Assembly: GCA_963752045.1 (NCBI GenBank)
Contig: CAVVWN010000009.1
Location: 62,001-126,000, forward strand
From: DATKDF01 sp963752045
GTDB lineage: Bacteria; Acidobacteriota; Vicinamibacteria; Vicinamibacterales; SCN-69-37
Length of the DNA stretch: 64,000 nucleotides
Direction: 5' to 3'
Shown: positions 31,182 to 40,573 of the stretch, in pieces
How the letters are laid out: each line of letters opens with the position of its first letter
How positions within the stretch are numbered: position 1 is the first letter of the stretch
The notes under the pieces: model-generated
Databases searched by the model: none
The model's input: the letters and a program-made list of their open reading frames with translations, nothing else
Told to the model about the DNA's origin: nothing
Position numbers and translations under genes: made by a program

Positions 31182-32933
31182 ATGATCCTGAGACCGCTGA
31201 CCCTCGTGGCCGCCTGCGTGGCGATCACCGCCTGCCAGGTCGCTTCGTCGCCACCCGGGCCCTCCGGGCCGGTGACGCTCTCGATCGTGGGCACGAACGA
31301 CTTTCACGGCGCCGTGCTGCCGGCCAATCACCGCGGGGGGCTTGCGCTCTTCAGCGGGTACCTGAAGAACCTGCGCAACGTGCGGGCCGCCGACGGTGGC
31401 GTCGTGCTCGTCGATGCCGGTGACATGTGGCAGGGCACGATGGAATCGAACCTCGTCGAGGGCGCAATCGTCGTCGAGGCGTACAACTACCTGCAGTACA
31501 CGGCCACGACCATCGGCAACCACGAGTTCGACTTCGGCCCGGAAGGTCAGCTCACCACACCGCGCGCGGCCGGCGACGACCCGCAGGGAAACCTGAAGGC
31601 GCGGCTGGCAGAGGCCCGGTTTCCTGTCGTCACGGCAAACATCCTCGACAACTCGACCGGCCGGCCCGTGAGCTGGCCGAACGTCTCGCCGTCGGTCACG
31701 GTTGATGTCGCTGGTGTCACGGTGGGCCTCATCGGTGTCGCGACGACCACGGCGTTCCGCGAGACGATCCGTGCAAACACGGCCGGATTGGCGCTCGGGT
31801 CGCCAGCCGAGGCGGTCGCCCAGCAAGCCGGCGGGCTGCGGGCCGCCGGTGCGGATGTGGTTGTCGTGGCGGCCCATGCCGGCGGCTCCTGTCGGGAGTT
31901 CGGCGATCCGGAGGACGTCGAGTCGTGCGACGAATCGGCTGAAATCGTCCGGCTGGCTCGCGCGCTCGAGCCCGGCCTCGTCGACGTCATCGTTGCCGGG
32001 CACACCCATGGCGCGATGGCACACCAGATCAATGGCATCGCCATCATCGAGTCGTTCTCGCGCGGTCGGGCGTTCGGCCGCGTCGATCTCATGGTCGATC
32101 CCGCAAGCGGGCGCGTCGAGCGGCGCGCGATTCACCGGCCGCAGGACATCTGCGAGTATGTCGAGCCCGGCGCGACGCGGTGCGCCGAGCCCGGAACCGG
32201 ACCGATGCCGCCGCGGGCGGTCTACGAGGGCGCACCCGTCGAGCCCGATCCAGCCATCGACGCTCTGCTCTCTCCCGTCGTCGCCCGCGTCGCAGCCGTC
32301 AAGGCGGAGCCGCTCGGCGTGACGATTGTCGCGCCGCTCACCGTGCGTGGCGAGGTCGAGTCGGCGCTCGGCAATCTGTTCGCCGACGCGATGCTCGCCG
32401 TCTCGGGTGGCGCCGACCTGGTCGTGAACAACACCGACGGTGGGCTCCGCGCCGATCTCCCCGCCGGTCCGCTCACCTACGGCCGGCTCTTCGAAGTGTT
32501 CCCGTTCGACAATCAGCTCGTCGAGCTCTCGATGACCGGGCGCGACCTCGAACGCATTCTCGCCGCGCACATCGCCCGCAGCCGAAGCCTGCTGGGGCTG
32601 GCCGGCGCGCGCGTGGAGGCGGCCTGCGCGGCCGGCGGCGTGTCGGTGCGACTCGTGCGGCCGGACGGAGGCGAGATCGCCGACGACGAGGTGATTCTGG
32701 TGGCAACCACCGACTACCTGGCGACGACCGAGATGTTCGAGTCCGTGAGGCCTGCCGATGGCGACGTCATGGCCGGTCCCGTGGTCCGCGATGCGGTGGC
32801 CGAATGGCTGCGCCGGCGAGGCGGTCTCATCGATCCGGACGAGCTCGTCGAACGGACGGCGCCGCGGTTTCCACCGCGCAGCGCCCTTCCCATGAACTGC
32901 AGGACTACCGTGATGACCGGAGGTGCCCCATGA
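31182..32933 (+). CDS. 5'-nucleotidase/metallophosphatase lipoprotein
   Basis: This 583-residue lipoprotein has a lipobox at ITAC (Cys about 18) and a calcineurin-like metallophosphatase domain: GTNDFHG, DAGDMWQG, GNHEFDFG, VVAAHAGG and GHTHG. A C-terminal 5'-nucleotidase domain follows (NLFADAMLA, NNTDGGLRADLPAGPLTYG, FPFDNQLV). It should release phosphate from nucleotides or similar esters outside the cytoplasm. Its stop overlaps the next start (ATGA at 32930). A -10-like TACAAT lies at 31143-31148. Confidence 0.9.
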   Translation: MILRPLTLVAACVAITACQVASSPPGPSGPVTLSIVGTNDFHGAVLPANHRGGLALFSGYLKNLRNVRAADGGVVLVDAGDMWQGTMESNLVEGAIVVEAYNYLQYTATTIGNHEFDFGPEGQLTTPRAAGDDPQGNLKARLAEARFPVVTANILDNSTGRPVSWPNVSPSVTVDVAGVTVGLIGVATTTAFRETIRANTAGLALGSPAEAVAQQAGGLRAAGADVVVVAAHAGGSCREFGDPEDVESCDESAEIVRLARALEPGLVDVIVAGHTHGAMAHQINGIAIIESFSRGRAFGRVDLMVDPASGRVERRAIHRPQDICEYVEPGATRCAEPGTGPMPPRAVYEGAPVEPDPAIDALLSPVVARVAAVKAEPLGVTIVAPLTVRGEVESALGNLFADAMLAVSGGADLVVNNTDGGLRADLPAGPLTYGRLFEVFPFDNQLVELSMTGRDLERILAAHIARSRSLLGLAGARVEAACAAGGVSVRLVRPDGGEIADDEVILVATTDYLATTEMFESVRPADGDVMAGPVVRDAVAEWLRRRGGLIDPDELVERTAPRFPPRSALPMNCRTTVMTGGAP

Positions 32934-33769
32934 TCCGTGCTGCCCTTGCCGCGTGCCTGGCGGCGGCCGTCTTGTCCGTGACCCTCTTCGCGCAGCCGGG
33001 TGTCACGAAGTACGTTCGCTACCGCGCCGATGGCCGGGTGGCATTCGGCATCCTGGACGGCGAGACTGTTCATGAGCTTTCCGGCGATCTGTTCTCCAGC
33101 CCATCGCGAACCGGGCGGGACCGGCGCGTTGCTGACGTCGAGCTCCTCGCGCCCGTCGAACCGCGGAAGGTCATCGCCGTGGGTCTCAACTACAAGAGCC
33201 ACCTGGGCGATCGCGAACCCGCGCCGTATCCCGGGCTCTTCGCGAAGTACCCGACCTCCATCGTCGGCCCCGGCGCGAGCATCGTCATTCCGTCCGACGC
33301 GAAGAACGTGCACTACGAAGGCGAGCTGGTGGTCGTCATCGGCCGCCAGGCCAGTCATGTGAGCGAAGCCGACGCGCCGCGCCATGTCTTCGGCGTGACG
33401 GCTGGTAACGACGTCAGCGAACGCGACTGGCAGAGCGCGGATCTCCAGTGGTTCCGCGCGAAGGCGAGCGACACGTTCGGCCCGATAGGTCCCGCAATCG
33501 TCACGGGCCTGAACTACGACGACGTGCTGCTCGAGACATTGCTCAACGGCGAGGTGGTGCAATCGCAGCGGACGAGCGATCTGTTGTTCAACGTGTCGGC
33601 GATCGTGAGCTACGTCAGCCGGTACGTCACGCTCGAGCCCGGCGACCTGATCTTCACGGGCACGCCCGGCACCACCCGGGCCTTCAAGGCCGGCGACGTC
33701 GTCGAGGTCCGCATCGAGGGCGTAGGCACGCTTCGGAATCCAGCGGTGGCGGCGCCGGCCAGACGCTAG
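32930..33769 (+). CDS. FAH-family hydrolase with N-terminal signal peptide
   Basis: This 279-residue protein matches the fumarylacetoacetate hydrolase family: VGLNYKSHLGD, the metal-binding VHYEGELVVVIGR, GNDVSERDWQ, KASDTFGPIGP and DLIFTGTPGTT. Family members are normally cytoplasmic. Here a 22-residue hydrophobic leader ending LFAQP precedes the fold, suggesting export. It is translationally coupled to the nucleotidase lipoprotein gene. Reaction may be hydrolysis or decarboxylation of a diketo acid; substrate unknown. Confidence 0.85.
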   Translation: MIRAALAACLAAAVLSVTLFAQPGVTKYVRYRADGRVAFGILDGETVHELSGDLFSSPSRTGRDRRVADVELLAPVEPRKVIAVGLNYKSHLGDREPAPYPGLFAKYPTSIVGPGASIVIPSDAKNVHYEGELVVVIGRQASHVSEADAPRHVFGVTAGNDVSERDWQSADLQWFRAKASDTFGPIGPAIVTGLNYDDVLLETLLNGEVVQSQRTSDLLFNVSAIVSYVSRYVTLEPGDLIFTGTPGTTRAFKAGDVVEVRIEGVGTLRNPAVAAPARR

Positions 33770-33823
33770 CCCGCACTCGGTCGCGGCTTCTCCGGGCCGG
33801 GAACACCGGGCGCCGGACCTCGT

Positions 33824-36211
33824 ATGAAGTATTCTGTGACTGTGAGTTACAGATTTTTCGCCTTATTCATTTCTGCGCTGGTCTTTTTGACTCCTGCTCA
33901 CATTTGGGCGCAGGACACGGCCGGGCTGGGTACCGTGACCGGCCTCATTGTGGACGCCGACGGACAGCCGGCGATCGCCGTCACCGTGTGCGTCGTGGGG
34001 ACGACACGGTGCACCATCACCGATGCCGACGGCCGGTTTCGGCTGGGTGAGATCCGCCCCGGCCAGCAGACCCTCGAGCTCACGCCGCCGGGCCTTCCGC
34101 GGTTCGAGGGTGCCACCGTGGATGTGCGCGCCGGGCTCGAGGCGGTGATCGAGATGGTGCTGCCCCGGCTCGCGGCCGTCGACGAAGTCGTGACGGTGCG
34201 CGCCTCGTCGTTCGTAGCGCCCGAGGAAGTGAAGAACTCGGCTTTCGTCATCGATCCCGCGGAGATTGCGTCGGGCGCCGGATCGCTGCAGGATGTCTCG
34301 CGCTACCTGCAGACGCTGCCGGGTGTCGTGCTGGGCACGAACGACTTCCGCAACGACCTCATCGTCCGCGGCGGCAGCCCGCTCGAGAACCTCTTCATCG
34401 TCGACAACATCGAGATCCCGAACATCAATGCGTTCGCGAACTTCACGTCGGCCGGTGGGACGGTGAGCGTGCTCGACACTTACCTCATCGACGACGTCAC
34501 GTTTCTCACGGGCGGATATCCATCGCCTTACATCAACCGCGTGTCGAGCGTGCTGCAGGTTGCGCAGCGTGAGGGCAATCGCGAGCGGCTTGCCGGCCAG
34601 GCCACGTTCGGGTTTGCCGGCGCCGGGGGCATCGTCGAAGGGCCGATCGCGGGCGGCCGCGGGTCCTGGGTGGTGTCGGCCAGGAGGAGTTTCCTGGATC
34701 TGGTCACCGACGACATTGGCGGCGCCGGCGGGGTGCCCGTGCTCTACACGCTCAATGCCAAGGCGGTCGTCGACGCCTCGCCGCTCGATCGCGTCTGGGT
34801 GGCCAACATCACGGGCGTCGATCGCATCCGCCTCGGTCTCACCGAAGACAGCGATCTCGACGAGGAGATCAGCGACTTCGACATCCGGTACGAAGGTTGG
34901 CGGAGCGCGACCGGGTTCAACTGGCAGCGCATATTCGGCGATCGCGGTGTGGGCCTGCTGGGGGTGTCGCATTCGGTGGCCTCGCTCGACTCGACGGTCA
35001 AGGACCTCGTGAAGAACGGCATTCCGCCGCCCGACCAGCCCGTCGACGAGACCATTGCCAACGGCCCGGTCGTCTTTCGCGACCGTTCGTCCGAGCGCGA
35101 GACGACGATCAAGTACGACCTGACGACGTACATGCCCATGTTCGGCAAGCTGCAGGCCGGCGGCAGTTTCAAGATCTTCCAGCTCGATTACGACACGGCA
35201 TCACCGCTCGGCAACGACAGTCCCTACTCTCCCGAGCCGAACATCGACCCGTTCGAGGTGAGGAGCCAGTTCAACGCCTATCAGACGGGTGCCTACGCGC
35301 AGGCCACCGGGTCGCTCCTGCCGCGCCTCAACCTCACGGTGGGAGGCCGTTTCGACCACTATCAGTACATCGATGCGGCACGATTCAGTCCGCGCGCCGG
35401 TGCGAGCTTCGCCCTCTCCGACGTCGTGTCACTCCGCGCGAGTTACGGCCGCTACTATCAGCAGCCGTTCTTTCCGTTCCTTGCGGTGTTTCCCGAGAAC
35501 CGCACGCTCAGGCCCATCAAGGCCGACCACTTCGTGGCCGGGGTCAGCTGGCAGATCGACCCGCTCAGCCGCCTGCTCGTCGAGGCGTACCGCAAGAACT
35601 ACGGGGATTATCCGGTGTCGACGACCCTGCCGGAGCTCTCGCTCGCGAACGTCGGCGACACGTTCAACGTGCGCGACGTCCTGTTCCCGATGTCGAGTGA
35701 CGGCTTCGGGCGGGCCGAAGGCATCGAAGTGAGCATCGAGCGGAAGCCTGGTGGGCGCTGGTACGGGCAGGCGAACATCGCCTGGTCCCGCGCGAGGCAC
35801 GCCGGCCTCGACGGCGTGCTCCGGCCCGGATCGTTCGACTCACCGGTCGTGGCCAATGCCGACGGCGGCGTGGCGCTCAATTCGCGCTGGCAGCTTTCGG
35901 CCCGGTTCTCGTATCTTGCCGGCCGGCCCTACACGCCCTTCGACGAGGCGCTCTCTGCCGCGCAGCGGCGGGGCATCTACGACATCAGCCTCGTCAACGG
36001 CCGGCGCGCCCCGGACTACGCGCGGCTCGACCTGCGGGTGGAGCGCCGGTTCCTGGTCGGCGGGCAGCCGCTCGTCATCTTCGGCGGGATCCAGAACGTC
36101 ACCGGCCGCGAGAACGTCGCGCAGTACACGTGGAACCGGCGCCGGAACGAGATCTCAACTCAGACACAGATCGGGATCTTCCCGATTCTCGGTCTCGACT
36201 GGCGATTCTGA
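33824..36211 (+). CDS. TonB-dependent receptor with carboxypeptidase-regulatory domain
   Basis: This intact 795-residue receptor has a signal peptide (to about residue 29), a regulatory beta-sandwich (33-120), a plug domain with NDLIVRGGSPLENLFIVDNI, and a beta-barrel ending in a Phe (LDWRF) as expected for BAM recognition. The ligand is unknown. The first 80 bases are distinctly richer in A/T than the rest of the gene, which may help translation start or reflect a different origin. No SusD or ABC partner is adjacent. Confidence 0.9.
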   Translation: MKYSVTVSYRFFALFISALVFLTPAHIWAQDTAGLGTVTGLIVDADGQPAIAVTVCVVGTTRCTITDADGRFRLGEIRPGQQTLELTPPGLPRFEGATVDVRAGLEAVIEMVLPRLAAVDEVVTVRASSFVAPEEVKNSAFVIDPAEIASGAGSLQDVSRYLQTLPGVVLGTNDFRNDLIVRGGSPLENLFIVDNIEIPNINAFANFTSAGGTVSVLDTYLIDDVTFLTGGYPSPYINRVSSVLQVAQREGNRERLAGQATFGFAGAGGIVEGPIAGGRGSWVVSARRSFLDLVTDDIGGAGGVPVLYTLNAKAVVDASPLDRVWVANITGVDRIRLGLTEDSDLDEEISDFDIRYEGWRSATGFNWQRIFGDRGVGLLGVSHSVASLDSTVKDLVKNGIPPPDQPVDETIANGPVVFRDRSSERETTIKYDLTTYMPMFGKLQAGGSFKIFQLDYDTASPLGNDSPYSPEPNIDPFEVRSQFNAYQTGAYAQATGSLLPRLNLTVGGRFDHYQYIDAARFSPRAGASFALSDVVSLRASYGRYYQQPFFPFLAVFPENRTLRPIKADHFVAGVSWQIDPLSRLLVEAYRKNYGDYPVSTTLPELSLANVGDTFNVRDVLFPMSSDGFGRAEGIEVSIERKPGGRWYGQANIAWSRARHAGLDGVLRPGSFDSPVVANADGGVALNSRWQLSARFSYLAGRPYTPFDEALSAAQRRGIYDISLVNGRRAPDYARLDLRVERRFLVGGQPLVIFGGIQNVTGRENVAQYTWNRRRNEISTQTQIGIFPILGLDWRF

Positions 36212-36263
36212 CGCCGGCCGACGACCTCATCAATCAGTCGGTATGTGACACAGGAGCAGCGCG

Positions 36264-37109
36264 ATGGCAGAACGGACGATTCTCATTACTGGCGTGACCG
36301 GGCAGCAGGGGGGTGCGGTGGCCCGCGCCCTGGTGGGCAAGGGCTTCACGCTCCGCGGCATGACCCGCAAGCCCCGGAGCGAAGCCGCAACGGCGCTGGC
36401 CCAGCTTGGCGTGGACGTCGTGACAGGTGACCTGGATGACGCGGCGTCGCTCAGGGCCGCGCTGGCCGGCGCCTGGGGCACGTTCGCCGTGCAGAACACC
36501 TGGGAAGCGGGCGTCGAGAAGGAAGAGGAACAGGGCAAGCGCTTCGCGACCGTCGCCCGCGAAGCGGGTGTGGAGCACTTCGTGTACAGCTCGGTCGGGT
36601 CGGCGCACCGCAAGACCGGCGTTCCGCACTTCGACAACAAGTTCCGTGTCGAAGAGACCGTGCGCAGTCTGGACTTCCCGTCCCACGTGATCCTGAGGCC
36701 GGTGTTCTTCATGGAGAACCTGCTGTCGCCCTGGTTTCTGAACGGCGACACGCTCGTCGCGGCGATGAAGCCCGAGACCGTGCTGCAGATGATCGCCGTG
36801 TCAGACGTCGGCCGTTACGGTGCCGCCGCCTTCATCGATGCCGCGCGCCTCAACCGCCGGGAAATCGACCTGGCCGGCGATGCGGCGACGATTCCCGCGG
36901 CCGCGAAGATCATCGGCAGCGCACTCGGTCGGGCCATCGAGTTCATGCAGGTCCCGATCGAGGAGGTCCGCAAGAACAGTGAGGACTTCGCGCTCATGCT
37001 CGAGTGGTTCGATCGCGTCGGCTACGATGCCGACATCGCGGCCCGGACCAAAGAGTTCGGCTTCGCTCCGATGACTCTGGCGGAGTGGGCCGCAACCCAG
37101 CGTCGCTAG
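36264..37109 (+). CDS. NmrA-like NAD(P)-binding protein
   Basis: This 281-residue Rossmann protein starts with ILITGVTGQQGG, the GxxGxxG dinucleotide loop of the NmrA/HSCARG group of atypical short-chain dehydrogenases, with RKP after strand 2. These proteins sense NADP(H) or act as reductases; many lack the catalytic Tyr-Lys pair, and I see no clear YxxxK here. AGGAG precedes the ATG. No clear operon partners. Confidence 0.85.
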   Translation: MAERTILITGVTGQQGGAVARALVGKGFTLRGMTRKPRSEAATALAQLGVDVVTGDLDDAASLRAALAGAWGTFAVQNTWEAGVEKEEEQGKRFATVAREAGVEHFVYSSVGSAHRKTGVPHFDNKFRVEETVRSLDFPSHVILRPVFFMENLLSPWFLNGDTLVAAMKPETVLQMIAVSDVGRYGAAAFIDAARLNRREIDLAGDAATIPAAAKIIGSALGRAIEFMQVPIEEVRKNSEDFALMLEWFDRVGYDADIAARTKEFGFAPMTLAEWAATQRR

Positions 37110-37138
37110 CGGCCGGCCGGGTCCTCACGGCGGGCGAC

Positions 37139-37144
37139 TATAAT
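37139..37144 (+). promoter_or_regulatory. -10-like TATAAT
   Basis: A perfect TATAAT in GC-rich sequence, 29 bases before the small ORF at 37174 and its GAGGAGG site. It probably drives 37174-39215. No clear -35. Confidence 0.4.
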
Positions 37145-37173
37145 CGCCGGATTACCCCGTTGAGGAGGCCGGC

Positions 37174-37227
37174 ATGAGCGACATCGACGAGAAGGCCGAG
37201 TTGGATCTGTCCGTGAGGAACGGCTAG
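37174..37227 (+). CDS. 17-codon ORF with strong ribosome site
   Basis: ATG at 37174 has GAGGAGG 5 bases upstream, one of the best ribosome sites in the window. It encodes MSDIDEKAELDLSVRNG and a stop 3 bp before the next gene. It could be a leader peptide that couples translation to 37231, or the remnant of a longer N-terminus. No homology is recognised. Confidence 0.35.
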   Translation: MSDIDEKAELDLSVRNG

Positions 37228-37230
37228 CCC

Positions 37231-37905
37231 ATGTTCGTGGGCCATTACGCCGTCGCGATGGCCTCGAAGCGGGCCGCGCCCGCCGTGTCGCTGGGCACGC
37301 TGTTCCTCGCGGCGCAACTGGCGGATCTCATCTGGCCGAACCTCGTCCTCCTCGGGATTGAGATCGTCGAGATCGACCCGGGCAACACCGCGGTGACGCC
37401 GCTCAACTTCGTCTCCTATCCGTATTCGCACAGCCTGGTCGCGCTGTCGGCGTGGGCCGCGCTCGCCGCCGTCGTGTACCGCCTCGCGCGCGGACTTCGC
37501 CCGGGCGCGATGATGGCCGTCGCGATGCTGGTGCTCAGCCATTGGGTGCTCGACGTCGTCAGCCATCGTCCCGACGTGCCGGTCACGATTGGCGGCGCGC
37601 TCGAGGTCGGCCTGGGTCTCTGGAACTCGGTGCCCGCCTCACTCGTGGTCGAGACCCTGCTGCTCGGAATCGGCGTCACGCTCTACCAGCAGCAGACCGA
37701 TCCGCGCGACCGCGTCGGGTCGTGGGCGCTCTACGGGCTGGTCGCGTTCCTTCTGCTGGTGATGGTGGCCAATGTTCTGGGACCTCCACCGCCGAGCGTG
37801 TCCGCAGTGGCCTGGTCGGCGCAGGCGATGTGGCTGCTCGTGGCATGGGGTTACTGGATCGAGCGGCATCGGGTGCCGCGCTCATCGTTCAGGTGGTCGC
37901 GATGA
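37231..37905 (+). CDS. Polytopic membrane protein (YdjM/DUF457-like)
   Basis: This 224-residue protein has about six hydrophobic helices and conserved-looking His residues: GHYAVA at the start, YSHSL in the middle and SHWVLDVVSHRPD. That pattern resembles the YdjM/DUF457 group of membrane-bound putative metal-dependent hydrolases. The stop overlaps the start of the DACNV-like gene (ATGA), so the two are coupled. Function unproven. Confidence 0.65.
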   Translation: MFVGHYAVAMASKRAAPAVSLGTLFLAAQLADLIWPNLVLLGIEIVEIDPGNTAVTPLNFVSYPYSHSLVALSAWAALAAVVYRLARGLRPGAMMAVAMLVLSHWVLDVVSHRPDVPVTIGGALEVGLGLWNSVPASLVVETLLLGIGVTLYQQQTDPRDRVGSWALYGLVAFLLLVMVANVLGPPPPSVSAVAWSAQAMWLLVAWGYWIERHRVPRSSFRWSR

Positions 37906-39215
37906 CGGACTACGCGTTCCCGGCCGATCTGGCCGAGCAGGTCATCGAACGCTGGCATACATTCGTCTCGCGGCACGACAGCCCGGCGCCGCCGCTGCCG
38001 CCGGCGCCGGCACTGCAGCACGTGCTCGAGACGGCGTTCTTCGCCAGCTTCCTCCGGGAGGAGGGACGCGACCTCCGGTTCGTGCTCTGTTGTTCGACCG
38101 GGTTCGAGGTCAGGCGCGACGGCCTGGTCGAGCACGTGCCGGTGATGCCGCTGGCGTCGGCCCGGCCTCTCAGCATCGAGTCGATTCGCGCGCTCGCGCC
38201 GGCCGTGAGCCCCGACAACGCCGCCATGCTCGTCCGTTTCTCGGATGAGGCGACTGGGGCGCCGCCGGAGATTGCCGGCATTCTGCACGTGGGCGCGGAC
38301 CTCGCCCGGGCGCGGCGCGGACGGTCGTTCTATCATCGGCCCGCGCCCTACGCGCTCGTGATCGACGTGCGCGACGCGGGCGAGCTGCACATCTACAGGG
38401 GCGGCATCAAGCTGGCCTCGATGCGGGCCGGCCGGCTGCACGACCAGATCGCGTTCTCGTCGCTCGAGCTGATGCCGATCAGCGACATCCTGGCCCGCGG
38501 CGAGCAGGCCCTGCGGCCGCGCATCGTGCCGCCGACGAGCGAGTTGTCGCGTGACACGTCGGACTTCGAGTGGACGGCCCTGCTCAATACGATTCTGTGC
38601 ATCGTCAACGGCGTGCGCGAGCTGGGGCATGGGGGCACGGTGCTGCTCGTTTCGCCGGGTGCCGAAGCGTCGATGCCGGTCAAACCGAAGTTCACGCTGG
38701 ACGACCATGCCGGGCTCCTGAGCGGCCGGTTCGTGGACTTCCTCAACACCCGGCACGCGCTCGTGAGCGAGCGATGGCGGCGCGAACACGACGCGGCGGC
38801 GCACGTCGACCTGCCGGTCGTGCCCTGGGAAACGGCGGCGTTTGCGGCCGAGGACGACCTGGCCGACGCGGCCGATCTGGTGGCGGCTCTGAGCGCCGTC
38901 GACGGCGCCGTCATCCTGCGTTCGGATCTCCATGTGTTGTCGTTCGGCGCCGAGATCGTGCTCGACGCGGCGCTCCCGGTCACGGCCTACGAGGCGAGCG
39001 GCGGGATCCGGCGATCGACCGAGTGGCCGAAGGTCGACAGTGAGAGCTTCGGCATGCGGCACCGGTCGGCGCTGCGCTGCGTCGCCATGGCGGAGCACAC
39101 CGCCGCCTTCGTCGTCTCGCAGGACGGCACCACCACGTTCTGCTGGAGGCAGGGCGGCCGCGTCGTGCTCAAGCGGAACGTCAACACGGCCAACCCGAAC
39201 ATGGTGGGCGCGTAG
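37902..39215 (+). CDS. DACNV sensor protein with C-terminal diadenylate cyclase-like domain
   Basis: The ATG at 37902 gives 437 residues. The N-terminal two thirds resembles the DACNV sensor domain that is found fused to diadenylate cyclases. The C-terminal part has the two cyclase signatures: DGA at about 334-336 and RHR at about 386-388 in GMRHRSAL, followed by AAFVVSQDG, which matches the strand after RHR in DisA. Cyclic di-AMP synthesis from ATP is therefore plausible. The DGA-RHR spacing (52 residues) is about 20 longer than in DisA or CdaA, as I recall them. The protein is soluble and coupled to a membrane protein gene. Confidence 0.7.
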   Translation: MTDYAFPADLAEQVIERWHTFVSRHDSPAPPLPPAPALQHVLETAFFASFLREEGRDLRFVLCCSTGFEVRRDGLVEHVPVMPLASARPLSIESIRALAPAVSPDNAAMLVRFSDEATGAPPEIAGILHVGADLARARRGRSFYHRPAPYALVIDVRDAGELHIYRGGIKLASMRAGRLHDQIAFSSLELMPISDILARGEQALRPRIVPPTSELSRDTSDFEWTALLNTILCIVNGVRELGHGGTVLLVSPGAEASMPVKPKFTLDDHAGLLSGRFVDFLNTRHALVSERWRREHDAAAHVDLPVVPWETAAFAAEDDLADAADLVAALSAVDGAVILRSDLHVLSFGAEIVLDAALPVTAYEASGGIRRSTEWPKVDSESFGMRHRSALRCVAMAEHTAAFVVSQDGTTTFCWRQGGRVVLKRNVNTANPNMVGA

Positions 39216-39241
39216 GACGGGCTGGGACCAAGGGGCTCTTC

Positions 39242-40573
39242 ATGAGGATTCCGGCAGTTGTTCTGGGAGTGATCATGGTCGTGTCGTCGGCAGGGGCAGG
39301 TTCGGCCGGGTCGGGCTCGCAGGCGGCGCTCTCGGCTGCCGAGGAGGCCATCGTCAGATACGTGGATGCCCACCAGGAGGAGGCGATTGCGCTTCTCGAA
39401 CGCGTCGTCAACATCAACTCGGGCACGCTGAATCTGGCCGGCGTGCGCGAGGTGGGCGCGGTGTTCCGTGCGGAGCTCGACGCGCTCGGCTTTTCGACTG
39501 AATGGGTCGATGGGGCGTCGTGGCAGCGCGCCGGCCATCTTGTCGCGCGTCATCCGGGCCCCGGACCAGCGGTGCTTCTCATCGGCCACCTCGACACCGT
39601 CTTCGAACCCGACAGTCCCTTTCAGCGATTCGAGCGGCTCGATGCCCGAACCGCCCGCGGGCCGGGCATCATCGACATGAAGGGCGGCGACGTCATCATC
39701 GTCCAGGCGCTGAAGGCGCTCGAGGCCGCCGGCCTGTTGCGGTCGATGCACGTCGTCGTCGTCATGACAGGGGACGAAGAAGAACCCGGGCGGCCGCTCA
39801 GCCGCGCGCGGGCCGCGCTCGTCGAGGCGGCACGCGGAGCCGCGGCCGCCATCGGTTTCGAGGACGGCGACGGCACGCCGGAGCGTGCCGTGGTGGCCAG
39901 ACGTGGCACGACGTCGTGGCGGCTCACCGTCACGGGCCGTCCGGCTCACTCCTCGCAGGTGTTCAGCGAGGAGGTCGGATACGGCGCCATCTACGAGGCC
40001 GCGCGCATTCTCGATGGATTCCGCGAACGCCTGGCCGGCGAACCGTTCCTCACATTCAATCCCGGCGTCGCCCTTGGCGGCACGGCGGTCGAGTTCAATG
40101 CCGGAGAGGCCCGCGGCACGGCGTTCGGCAAGACGAACGTCGTCGCCGAGCGGGCGGTCGTTGCCGGCGACCTGCGCGCGCTCACGCCCGCGCAGTTCGA
40201 GCGGGCCAGAGCCGTCATGCTGGAGATCGCCGGCGCGTCACTGCCGCACACGTCGGCCGAGCTGGTGTTCGACGAGGGCTATCCGCCGCTCGCGCCGACC
40301 GACGGCAACGAGCGCCTGCTCGGCGTGTTCGACCGCGCGTCCCGGGATCTGGGACTCGGCCCGGTAGAGGCCGTCAGTCCGGACAAGGCCGGCGCCGCCG
40401 ACGTCTCGTTCGTGGCGGGCGTCGTCCCGATGATCCTCGACGCCGCCGGTCTCAAGGGCCGTGACGGGCACACGGTGAACGAAACCGCTGACCTCGACAT
40501 CCTGGCCGTGCAGGCCAAGCGCGCGGCGGTCACGCTCTCGCGGCTGAGCAGGGAAACGGCCCGCAAGCCATGA
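39242..40573 (+). CDS. M20-family metallopeptidase (carboxypeptidase G2-like), exported
   Basis: This 443-residue protein has a signal peptide (about 1-25) and M20 zinc motifs: GHLDTVF (first His and Asp), GIIDMKGGD (bridging Asp), TGDEEEPG (catalytic Glu and ligand), and a dimerisation domain with RGTTSWRLTVTGRPAHSS. It fits the glutamate carboxypeptidase/CPG2 group that removes C-terminal Glu or related residues. ATGA overlap at 40570 couples it to glutathione peroxidase. Confidence 0.88.
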   Translation: MRIPAVVLGVIMVVSSAGAGSAGSGSQAALSAAEEAIVRYVDAHQEEAIALLERVVNINSGTLNLAGVREVGAVFRAELDALGFSTEWVDGASWQRAGHLVARHPGPGPAVLLIGHLDTVFEPDSPFQRFERLDARTARGPGIIDMKGGDVIIVQALKALEAAGLLRSMHVVVVMTGDEEEPGRPLSRARAALVEAARGAAAAIGFEDGDGTPERAVVARRGTTSWRLTVTGRPAHSSQVFSEEVGYGAIYEAARILDGFRERLAGEPFLTFNPGVALGGTAVEFNAGEARGTAFGKTNVVAERAVVAGDLRALTPAQFERARAVMLEIAGASLPHTSAELVFDEGYPPLAPTDGNERLLGVFDRASRDLGLGPVEAVSPDKAGAADVSFVAGVVPMILDAAGLKGRDGHTVNETADLDILAVQAKRAAVTLSRLSRETARKP

